Shown one piece after another: positions 38,001-44,627 of a DNA stretch of 64,000 nucleotides. The DNA is from CAWHOW01 sp963831005 (GTDB taxonomy: Bacteria; Bacteroidota; Bacteroidia; Bacteroidales; CG2-30-32-10), in NCBI GenBank assembly GCA_963831005.1, contig CAWHOW010000059.1:1-64000 (forward strand), written 5' to 3'. The notes below the pieces were generated by a model, which saw nothing but the letters and a program-made list of their open reading frames with translations, was not told the origin of the DNA and searched no databases. Position numbers and translations under genes: made by a program. The stretch's first letter is position 1. Each line of letters begins with the position of its first letter.

Positions 38001-38896
38001 GTAACTCCAGTTCCGCTCCATGTTCCACCTGTTAATCCCAGTCCACTTATCAATGAATTAAGATTAATTGGGGACGCAGATTGGCATAATGTATCAGGAT
38101 GTGGTGTCCAGTCTGCATCTGTTCCTGGAATTATCGGAATGGATTTATTATATAATTCCGAAGCTGCTTGTGTTAAATAATCCGTAGTATTTGGATAAGT
38201 TGTCCAATTTGTTACAGTATTTATTCTGCTTATCCAGTCTTTTTGTGTAGCTGCTGTCATGAGTCCGCTGTACATAATCCAATTAGTAGCAGAAGTAGGT
38301 GCCATACTATAGCACGACATTCCGGGGTATAAAGCTGATTTCTGTGTTGAATTACCAAGTGCAACCCAAGCACCTGATGTAGAAAAAGCAAATAACATTC
38401 TTCCCCCTGAACCGGGGAAGCTATCACTTTGCGTAGTAATAGAATTATGAACCCAATGCCCATTTTGTGCGAAGTAAACCTGGTCGCCGCCATCATTTAT
38501 ATTAAACAAACTTGCAGTACAACTGGTTGCTAGATTTGCCACCGACCATGCTGCATCAGGGTATGTAAATACAATGTATGGCGAAGGTTGATCGGTTCGG
38601 AAGGTTATTATGGTTCCTGCGGGAATTGTCCCTCCCGTTCTGGTTAATGTGGCTCCACCTTCAGTGCTTCCCCATAAATTTACATAACTACGTTCATATC
38701 CCTGATCTGTTATTTGAAATGTTGTTCCGGTCGTGATGTCTTTAAAACATACAAAACTTATTTCATCAACAGTATTACCTGCCACATTTGCATTTATGCC
38801 CAAGATAACAAGATCACCGGGATTGATAATTGTTTGTCCCCAGCTTAAGATGCTTAATAAACAAAGTGAAAAGACAGAAAATAAACTCTTTTTCAT
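35039..38896 (-). CDS. Giant surface adhesin-like protein with type B T9SS domain
   Basis: The 1285-residue protein has a signal peptide (cleavage after SWGQ near residue 20) and an N-terminal domain of ~230 residues (GDLVILGINANVAG and DEISFVCFKDI), similar to lamin-tail-like domains. A long array of Ig/SprB-like repeats follows; seven share the pattern CEGQTLNLTSGGGSxYNWxGP then NPSI and GTYTVTVTDxNGC, each ~75-80 residues. It ends with the gliding-motility-associated type B sorting domain (TIGR04131): PNAFIPNGTDAENQ, IQIFNRWDQLLY, GWNGEYKGKLVSAGTYFYII. PorP/SprF proteins are linked to export of such type B cargo. It is convergent with the nuclease gene. Confidence 0.9.
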   Translation of the reverse strand: MKKSLFSVFSLCLLSILSWGQTIINPGDLVILGINANVAGNTVDEISFVCFKDITTGTTFQITDQGYERSYVNLWGSTEGGATLTRTGGTIPAGTIITFRTDQPSPYIVFTYPDAAWSVANLATSCTASLFNINDGGDQVYFAQNGHWVHNSITTQSDSFPGSGGRMLFAFSTSGAWVALGNSTQKSALYPGMSCYSMAPTSATNWIMYSGLMTAATQKDWISRINTVTNWTTYPNTTDYLTQAASELYNKSIPIIPGTDADWTPHPDTLCQSASPINLNSLISGLGLTGGTWSGTGVTGNMFNPAGLNGTYNITYTNDCPCCISQTHTITVNSVVVTAGNNNPLCSGNTLNLTSEPSGGASYSWSGPNSFTSSSQNPSIPNVTAAGNGTYTVTVTDDGCSSTASTAVIINQSPSITAGPYNIANGTSTTINSTVTGGSGTYTYSWAPSTYIAGSTTVQNPVTTNLTVTTGYTVTVTDQTTGCSGTDLVIVNVVGSPLNVTSLTVSPSAICLGDSTQIQATVTGGSGTYTYTWGPASGLSSTTISNPIANPTVTTLYTVTVNDGLSTVASPVTITIFPLPTVNASSNSPACEGSSLNLTSSGGSVYSWSGPGSFSNSNQNPNIVNVLPASSGNYIVTVTDSNGCSATAQTTVVINANPAATALSNTPCEGQTINLSSGGGSSYSWSGPNSFSSSTQNPIVPSADTIVTSGTYFVTVTDGNGCSSTAQTIVSVNSNPLATASGNTPCEGQALNLNCSGNSSNSYNWIGPDGFSNSNQNPTVINADTSLNAGTYFVTVTDGNGCSSTSQTNVTVNSNPVATATGNTPCAGQSLILISGGGSSYNWSGPNSFSSSTQSPMISGVILSDSGTYLVTVTDGNGCSATAQALVNVNANPTATASGNTPCEGKTLNLTSGGGSTYNWAGPNSFSNSSQNPSISGAISSDAGIYTLTVTDVNGCTATAQITVSINANPTAIGSSNTPCEGQTLNLTSGGGSTYNWAGPNSFSSSVQNPSISAVSMSAAGTYTVTVTNTQGCTGTDNIVVNINPLPVVSFHVPENDYCIDANPIILVGSPAGGSFSGTGVTNDSIFNPSVANIGQYELVYSYTDTNSCSNSDSTLVSVTPVPTVTVQSGSDPTIQVYTGEVVTITATPANYPNYSFYIGGKLVQSGASNIYQSNSFVNGNTTVVIYASEAGCIESDSVILNVKPIPNAFIPNGTDAENQIFLKGLDIQIFNRWDQLLYSGTDGWNGEYKGKLVSAGTYFYIITLTNFDKSTSTLKGPVTVIASK

Positions 38897-39407
38897 ATAC
38901 TTTATTTTAATTGTAATTTTTTATTCTATAGTAATAGTCAATACTTATATCAGAAATTGATTATAGACGAAAATTGCATCATTACTTGATGCAATATACC
39001 ATTGGTTCTTATATCTAATGTTCAAAATTACTAATTTATTTTAATGAAATAATAAAAAGGGATTATTTTTTTATTAAGAAATCATTTCACCAATATTAAT
39101 GTTATTATACGTAATGAATTTTATATGGTTATTTTAAATGAATAAGGATAGTGTTTTACAGCCAAAGTAAACACATTATTATATCAGTTATTCAATGAAA
39201 CAATAATAGAAAATTCGAAAATATAATTAAACAGGGTTGATGATTATTAGTAGAAGAAATAATAGAAGAATAGACATTTTAAATAAATAGCACTTTTTTA
39301 ACATTTTATTTCCTATATAAATATTACCTTTGTAAATCTATCTTAAGAAGAAGTGTTTTAGTTTGGTAGGTGCATTCATTTTCATAAATATTAAATTAAA
39401 ATATATT
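38897..39407. other. 511-bp AT-rich divergent intergenic region
   Basis: Upstream control region shared by the adhesin (minus) and the lipoprotein at 39408 (plus). Apart from a TACCTTTG box at 39325-39332 for the plus gene I see no gene, RNA or repeat. Confidence 0.5.
39325..39332 (+). promoter_or_regulatory. Probable -7 box of the gene at 39408
   Basis: TACCTTTG fits TAnnTTTG. It implies a leader of about 70 nt; no TTG box was found at the right distance. Confidence 0.4.
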
Positions 39408-39815
39408 ATGAAGTTTCTTCGGGCTCATACGACGATTATTGTTTTCGGTGTTTTATTCATTTCGCTTTATTTAGTTAGTTGCAGAAAATCTATCTATACT
39501 ACTAATATTGAAAGAACCTGGTTGGTTACCACTTATCTAAAAAACGGAGCGGATAGTACTGCTATTTTTAATGCCAGGTTTAAAAATTACTCTATTGTTT
39601 TCAATAATAATAATGGGTTTATTGAAATCTATTCTGCTGATGGTAAAACGTCAACTGCAGTTAAAGGAATGTGGCAGCTTATTAATCGTTCAAAAACACT
39701 TCAGTTAACAGATAGCGTTCGTGTTCGCCAGTACGACATTGATAAATTAAAAATAAAATCAATGATCTTGAAGGTAGGCAGCACTGGGCAGGAATTTGAT
39801 TATAGCCCGCAATAA
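39408..39815 (+). CDS. Small lipocalin-like lipoprotein
   Basis: Starting at the ATG at 39408 gives 135 residues with a hydrophobic segment and a lipobox (LYLVSC near residue 21-26); a start further up (39363) is not an ATG and would bury the signal. The mature part (ERTWLVTTYLKNGADSTAIF, then YSIVFNNNNGFIEIYSADGK and MWQLINRSKTLQLTD) matches the lipocalin-like pattern of small Bacteroidota lipoproteins in which W-x-V/L-T opens a barrel. Ligand unknown. It is convergent with the transporter gene at 39839. Confidence 0.75.
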   Translation: MKFLRAHTTIIVFGVLFISLYLVSCRKSIYTTNIERTWLVTTYLKNGADSTAIFNARFKNYSIVFNNNNGFIEIYSADGKTSTAVKGMWQLINRSKTLQLTDSVRVRQYDIDKLKIKSMILKVGSTGQEFDYSPQ

Positions 39816-39838
39816 GATTTACCTCCATTCTTTACAAC

Positions 39839-41098
39839 TTAAGTTAAGAAGGAAGTTACCAGCAGCATTAAAGATAATCCTATCAATATAACAACTGTAA
39901 CCCAGCCGATGATATTATTAAGGGGCTTGTTAACGTATTTCCCCATAACTTCCTTATTGTTAACAATAAGTATCATACATATCAAAACTACGGGAAGTAA
40001 AATTCCATTCGCAACCTGAGTCCAACTGGAAATGCTTATTAATGGAGCATTAGGAATTAGTATTATGCCTGCACCAATAACAATAATAGAAGTAAATAAC
40101 CAATAAAAATGCGGCGCTTCTTTCCATTTCTTATCTATTCCTGCTTCAAAGCCAAAGGCTTCGCAAACATAGAATGCAGTAGCTACTGGCAATATGGTAG
40201 CTGAGAATACAGAGGCTATAAAAAGTCCGAAAGCAAAAGTTGCCGAAGCAAGCTTGCCAGCAAGTGGCTTAAGCGCCAAGGCCGCATCCTTTGCTTCTTC
40301 TATCTTGATGCCATATTTATTGAGTGTTGATGCGCAGGCAATAATGATAAAGAATGCAACTACCACCGTAAGTACACTTCCGATGATAACATCCCACAAG
40401 GTGTATTTGTAATCTTTTATTTTAATTCCTTTTTCAATTACAGCCGACTGCATATAGAACTGCATCCATGGGGCAACAGTGGTTCCAACTAGCCCAATCA
40501 CCATTGCAAGAGAACCCATATCCCATTTCATTTCCGGATGAATAAGGGAAGTGCCAATTTCGCCCCATTCGGGTTTGCCCATAAGAGCCGAAACCACATA
40601 TATCAAAAGGAAAACGCTGAATACGAGAAATACCTTTTCCGATTTCTTATAATTGCCCTTTACTACGAGCCACCAGACAAGGAATGCAGTGATGGGAACC
40701 GAAATGTACTTGCTGATATTAAATACCTGTGAGCTTCCGGCAGTTCCGGCAAACTCAGTGGCAGTATTGCCAATATCGGCAAGTAACAAGGCGATGAATA
40801 TAAAGAAGGTTACTTTAACACCTGCATTCTCGCGGATAAGGTCGGCAAGACCTTTGCCTGTAACAATCCCCATTCGGGCATTCATTTCCTGTACCACTAC
40901 AAGTACAATAAATGCCGGTATCAATGTCCACAGCATTCTGTAGCCGTAGATGGCTCCGGCTAAGGAATACATGGTGATTCCGCCCGGATCGTTATCTACG
41001 CTTCCTGTAATGATGCCCGGTCCAAGTATGGCAAGGAATATTAAAATATTCCTGAAAATGTTTTTTCTTCTCCTGTTAAGATTCTTGTAATTCAGCAT
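39839..41098 (-). CDS. NRAMP-family divalent cation transporter, Mg-type (NRMT-like) site
   Basis: The start ATG at 41098 gives 419 residues and ~11 transmembrane helices. NRAMP metal transporters use DPGN in helix 1 and MPH in helix 6. Here helix 1 reads VDNDPGGITM near residue 36 (N to G) and helix 6 reads TTVAPWMQFYMQSA near residue 205 (Met to Ala, His to Trp). Loss of the metal-binding methionine is the feature I recall from NRAMP-related magnesium transporters, so Mg2+ (or a mix of hard divalent ions) is a likelier substrate than Mn2+/Fe2+. The gene lies 18 bp after the MgtE-N/CBS gene, probably in one operon. Confidence 0.82.
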   Translation of the reverse strand: MLNYKNLNRRRKNIFRNILIFLAILGPGIITGSVDNDPGGITMYSLAGAIYGYRMLWTLIPAFIVLVVVQEMNARMGIVTGKGLADLIRENAGVKVTFFIFIALLLADIGNTATEFAGTAGSSQVFNISKYISVPITAFLVWWLVVKGNYKKSEKVFLVFSVFLLIYVVSALMGKPEWGEIGTSLIHPEMKWDMGSLAMVIGLVGTTVAPWMQFYMQSAVIEKGIKIKDYKYTLWDVIIGSVLTVVVAFFIIIACASTLNKYGIKIEEAKDAALALKPLAGKLASATFAFGLFIASVFSATILPVATAFYVCEAFGFEAGIDKKWKEAPHFYWLFTSIIVIGAGIILIPNAPLISISSWTQVANGILLPVVLICMILIVNNKEVMGKYVNKPLNNIIGWVTVVILIGLSLMLLVTSFLT

Positions 41099-41116
41099 AA
41101 GCAAGCCCTCCCATCA

Positions 41117-42391
41117 TTATTTCGTTTTACGCCTGTCTAACAAATCTTCTACAATATCGTCGATAACAACCATGCCTTCCATCTTCATATCCTTGTTGGT
41201 AACAGGTATGGCAAGGAGGTCGTACTTGGAAATGATCTCTGCAAGTGTATCTATCTTATCATCATCGAACACGCTGATGGGATCCAATTGCATGATGGAA
41301 TTGAGGGTTACATTATGTTCAGAAATAACGAGGTCCCTGAGAGAAATAGTAGCCAAAAGCCTTTCGTTATCGTCGGTGACAATGAGGGAGTAAATCATAT
41401 CGGCTTCGGGTTTCAGTCTGCGCAAATCATTCAGCGTTTGCCCAACAGTATGGTTTTCCCTGAAAGAAAGGTAATCGGTGGTCATAATACTTCCCACCTG
41501 GTGGCCGGGATATTCCATAAGTTCCCTTACTTCTTCCGATGATTCTTTTTCCATCTCGTTCAGCAGGAGCTGGGCTTTATCGTCTTCCAGTACATCCAGC
41601 AGGTCGGCAACTTCGTCGGCTGGCATCTTTTCGAGTACATCGGCAGCTTTTTCAATGGGCAGATTCTCTATGATATGCGCCTGAGCATAGGGTTCGAGTT
41701 CTTCAAGCACGTCGGCGGCTTTTTCATTATCAAGCGATTCGAATACTTTAGCACGCGACGACTTCCCCATTTCTTCTATAATGTCTGCAAGGTCGGAAGG
41801 GTGGAGGGTGTGAAGTTTGGTGGAGGATCGCGAAAGCTTGATGTTGAAATTGGCATCATCGACGGTTTCCACATCGTCCCAAAGGATGAAATTGGTATTC
41901 AAATGTTTCTTTGAAAGGCTGAGTATTTTATTAACCACACCTGATATGCCGATGCGCCTTAGCAGACCTTCGGTGCCCACATCGACGGCTATGGCATAGG
42001 TGCCCGATGAAACGGAAACCAGCCTGATGTCGTTTACGCGCACCAGCTTGTGCCCGTTAATGTCAACGATCTGGCGGTCGAGAATGTTCTTTTTGAGAAG
42101 CAGGGAGTTTTCAAAACTCTTTTCAGGAAGTTCTTCCTGCTTTTTGCAGGAGAAGATGTATTTCTTTTCGATGCGGGTAACTTCAATGTGACTGAATTTA
42201 AGGAAGCGGGTCTTACCCCCGATGCGGGTTTTAACGCCTATCACCATGGGGCGGAATGAATCGTCGGGAGGTGTTGCAGGCTGAACGGCGCGGATGATAA
42301 GGTCGTAAATACGGCCAATACTGTCGCCATCGGCATCGTAAATCTTAGCCCCAATGATCTGGCTAAGGTAGAATGTGATTTGTGCTGTCAT
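41117..42391 (-). CDS. PRC-barrel / MgtE-N / CBS cytosolic Mg-sensor-like protein
   Basis: The ATG at 42391 (424 residues) has a strong ribosome binding site GGAGG just upstream; a GTG two codons earlier is less likely. There is no membrane helix. Two PRC-barrel-like segments (GAKIYDADGDSIGRIYDLII and a second near 100-160) lead into an MgtE N-terminal superhelical domain (LHPSDLADIIEEM, then AADVLEELEPYAQAHIIENL) near 200-300, and a CBS pair (MEYPGHQVGSIMTTDYLSF) to the end. In true MgtE channels these parts sense Mg2+ and gate a membrane pore fused to them; here the pore is missing and an NRAMP permease follows 18 bp later. It probably regulates that permease. Confidence 0.88.
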   Translation of the reverse strand: MTAQITFYLSQIIGAKIYDADGDSIGRIYDLIIRAVQPATPPDDSFRPMVIGVKTRIGGKTRFLKFSHIEVTRIEKKYIFSCKKQEELPEKSFENSLLLKKNILDRQIVDINGHKLVRVNDIRLVSVSSGTYAIAVDVGTEGLLRRIGISGVVNKILSLSKKHLNTNFILWDDVETVDDANFNIKLSRSSTKLHTLHPSDLADIIEEMGKSSRAKVFESLDNEKAADVLEELEPYAQAHIIENLPIEKAADVLEKMPADEVADLLDVLEDDKAQLLLNEMEKESSEEVRELMEYPGHQVGSIMTTDYLSFRENHTVGQTLNDLRRLKPEADMIYSLIVTDDNERLLATISLRDLVISEHNVTLNSIMQLDPISVFDDDKIDTLAEIISKYDLLAIPVTNKDMKMEGMVVIDDIVEDLLDRRKTK

Positions 42392-42524
42392 AGGCACCTC
42401 CTTCGTTTAAGGATACAGAAGGATGGGCCGCTAGCGAAACGCTAAAGGATTATCCCCTATATCCGGGATTTAAAAATCAATTGTAATCTGGCAGGTCCGT
42501 CGTCCATTTTATGTTTAATGAAAT
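42392..42524 (-). promoter_or_regulatory. Structured 5' leader, candidate cis-regulatory RNA
   Basis: The predicted transcript starts near 42524 and has ~133 nt before the start codon. On the minus strand it contains a TAGCG-TTT-CGCTA hairpin, an ATCCC..GGGGAT pairing, and TCCTTC paired with the GAAGGA of the ribosome binding site (GAAGGAGG) across ~13 nt. The last pairing would block translation. I could not fit it to the M-box or yybP-ykoY consensus. Function is inference. Confidence 0.45.
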
Positions 42525-42530
42525 ATGCGG

Positions 42531-42561
42531 CAAAAGTAGTTTTGATATTTGACTTAAACAA
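42531..42561 (-). promoter_or_regulatory. Bacteroidota-type promoter of the Mg-sensor/transporter operon
   Basis: On the minus strand TTG (42559-42561) and TACTTTTG (42531-42538) are 20 bp apart, a near-perfect match. Confidence 0.6.
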
Positions 42562-42785
42562 TAGCTAAATGAAAAAAAGAGTATTTTTTTAGTAATGAGT
42601 AGTGAGTTGGGAGTAATGAGTTGTTGGGGCAGTCATTTGTTGTCATTATGTGGAGTTTATCCCGTGACCAACGGGGCTGTCATTAATAGTCATTCATTGT
42701 CATTAGGTTATTAGTAATCGGTGAACGGTTATCAGCCAGCTTTGCCAGTAGGCAGGCTTTAACAGGAAGAATTCCGACTTCAATC

Positions 42786-43088
42786 GTGGCGCAAATGATT
42801 TCTACAGTGGCGTAGATGGTTTCTATTGTGGCGTAGATGGTTTCTACAGTAACGTAGATGGTTTCTGTAGTGGCGTAGATGGTTTCTACAGTGGCGTAGA
42901 TGGTTTCTGTAGTGGCGTAAATGGTTTCTGTAGTGGCGTAGATGGTTTCTATTGTGGCGCAGATGGTTTCTACAGTGGCGTAGATGGTTTCTATAGTGGC
43001 GTAGATGGTTTCTACAGTGGCGTAGATGGTTTCTATTGTGGCGTAGATGGTTTCTACAGTGGCGTAGATGGTTTCTATAGTGGCGTAG
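42786..43088. repeat. 21-bp tandem array B
   Basis: Fourteen complete units begin with GTGGCGTAGATGGTTTCT and end in a variable triplet (ACA, ATT, GTA or ATA); a fifteenth is cut after GTGGCGTAG. The spacing is exactly 21 bp throughout (42786 to 43080 is 14 x 21). A few units carry extra changes (GTAACG, GCGCAA, GTAAAT). In units ending ACA, GTAGA and TCTAC form an inverted pair around TGGTT. Because 21 is a multiple of three, the minus strand has two long open frames, which I do not regard as genes. The array ends 159 bp before the gene at 43247. Confidence 0.95.
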
Positions 43089-43246
43089 AAACAATTTCCG
43101 CCAACAAAAAAGCAATTTCCGCCCTGCTTTTTATCCTCTTGGAAAGAAAAAAAATAATAAAAAATATTTTTATCGGAATTAAATGCTAATTTTGTTTTAT
43201 AAATAATTCTAAAAAAATAAAAAATAACCTTTAAAAAACAATTATT

Positions 43247-43975
43247 ATGAATACAGAACCTTATTACACCCACACCGACGACGGAAGACTTAGTTATTTA
43301 AAAAACTTTTCAGCAAAAATTGCAGGCTACGAAACCCTGCTGGTGATTGACCCTGCCGATGTTTTGCAAACACAAAACGATTACCTGGATTTTAAGGTGA
43401 TGCTGGATTATGTTCACGCCGATAAAACCCATCATCACAGCGTGGTTCAATATAAAGACCACCTGGAGAATGGCGATAAAAAACATACCGTGCTGGGAGC
43501 GCTTACGGTGGCTCCTGTATTGCCTGTGTTTACAAGCACTCTGAAGGAAAATATTTTTGGGCGCAATGCTACCCTGGTGGCTTTTATAAAAAAAGCAAAA
43601 AAATATACCCCCGAAATTGGTAAAGACCTTGGTATTATTGCCCCCGGCAGCGGATCGAATACCAACGTGGTGGATAATATGGCCCGGACAGCAGCGCTGA
43701 AACCCGACCTGTAGGGAGAACTAAGGGCAGGCTTGCCCCACCTGTGGTGGACAAAAGGAATTGCACATGGTTTGCGCCTGTTGATTGACCGGAGCGATGG
43801 CAAAGGTTATGGACTGCTAACCGTTGCCACGCATCATACCTATACGGATAAATTTCCGTTGCCCGCCCACGATGTAACCGCGCTATGGAAGTACAAAGGT
43901 ATTTATTTAGACAACTTTGAAGAACCCATGGGCGAGTGGAGCGATGAAGTAAAAATTGCCGTAACCGGGGTTTAA
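43247..43975 (+). pseudogene. Array-associated paralogue family protein, interrupted by an in-frame TAG
   Basis: The frame codes 155 residues to a TAG at 43712-43714 and then continues in the same frame for 87 more residues to a TAA at 43973-43975. Before the stop: YLKNFSAKIAGYETLLVIDP, DYLDFKVMLD and IFGRNATLVAFIKKAKKYTPEIGKDLGII, which match the protein at 10688 segment by segment. After it: GELRAGLPHLWWTKG and ATHHTYTDKFPLP, then DVTALWKYKGIY and GEWSDEVKIAVTGV, a fibronectin-III-like C-terminus. One base change (for example AAG to TAG) explains the break. It may be a pseudogene, read-through, or a sequencing error. Array B lies upstream. Confidence 0.8.
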
Positions 43976-44009
43976 CGAATGTTGATTGAAATGAAAAAGT
44001 AAAAGGCTC

Positions 44010-44098
44010 AAGTCCCAAACTTAGCAAGACTATCGAAGCCTAAGAAGACTATCGAAGTCTTTAAGACTTCGATAGTCTCGTTATGTAACGTGGGACTT
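44010..44098. repeat. Nested palindromic element
   Basis: Outer arms AAGTCCCA (44010-44017) and TGGGACTT (44091-44098) enclose a perfect 33-bp palindrome at 44046-44078 (AGACTATCGAAGTCTT, one T, then its reverse complement). GACTATCGAAG also occurs as a direct repeat near 44028. The outer arms recur in the element at 55413. Confidence 0.8.
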
Positions 44099-44164
44099 AT
44101 AAAAAAGGAGTAACCCGAAATAGAATTGGGAAAAAGGAATCCATTACTATAAAATTAAGACATT

Positions 44165-44551
44165 ATGAAATATCTTATAATATTGTTAATACTATCATCC
44201 TTGTTAGCCACTTGTAATGAAAAGCCAAAGAATGATAAAGATTTTATAATAAGCTTTCTTACTAAAGCAAAAACCAGCGATATAAATGGTTTAAAAAAAT
44301 ATCTTTCATTTAATTTAGTGCCAAAAGAAGACCTTTTACGACAGGTCGTATTTTTATTAAGCGAAATAAAAGATGCTGAAATACCACAAAAAGATTCAAT
44401 AAAAAATATAATTAACAATGGGGAATATCAATGTTATAGATTTAAACTAGAACCAATGCATACAATATATCAGATTGATATTATAAATAATAATAATGAT
44501 CGAAAAATTGATATATTAAGCCATATTCCTGTTTTTAAACTGATACCATAA
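44165..44551 (+). CDS. Small hypothetical lipoprotein
   Basis: The 128-residue protein starts MKYLIILLILSSLLATC, a signal peptide with a lipobox Cys at residue 17, followed by a lysine-rich linker (NEKPKNDKDF). The mature part (FIISFLTKAKTSDINGLKKYLSF, later YQCYRFKLEPMHTIYQIDII) is reminiscent of small NTF2-like or DUF4878-type lipoproteins, but I cannot assign a family. It is followed at 44580-44640 by GCCTCCTGCCGCTGCC-type repeat remnant and the convergent AmmeMemo gene. Codon use is AT-rich like other lipoprotein genes here. Confidence 0.65.
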   Translation: MKYLIILLILSSLLATCNEKPKNDKDFIISFLTKAKTSDINGLKKYLSFNLVPKEDLLRQVVFLLSEIKDAEIPQKDSIKNIINNGEYQCYRFKLEPMHTIYQIDIINNNNDRKIDILSHIPVFKLIP

Positions 44552-44627
44552 TGTCACAATTAAATTGATTAGAAGAGTTGAAAGTTTGTAAAAGAATAAC
44601 CAACTGCCTCCTGCCGCTGCCAACTGC

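Noticed and set aside
42392..42524. Known Mg (M-box) or Mn (yybP-ykoY) riboswitch
   Set aside because: The characteristic conserved boxes of both classes were not seen by eye; kept only as an unassigned leader.
42683..43273. Minus-strand open frame of 196 codons (repeats of TIYATVE) over array B
   Set aside because: It is caused by the 21-bp repeat, runs in two frames at once and overlaps the start of the gene at 43247.
43733..43975. An independent gene starting at 43733
   Set aside because: It is in the same frame as the gene at 43247 and continues its family domain, so it is the C-terminal half of an interrupted gene.
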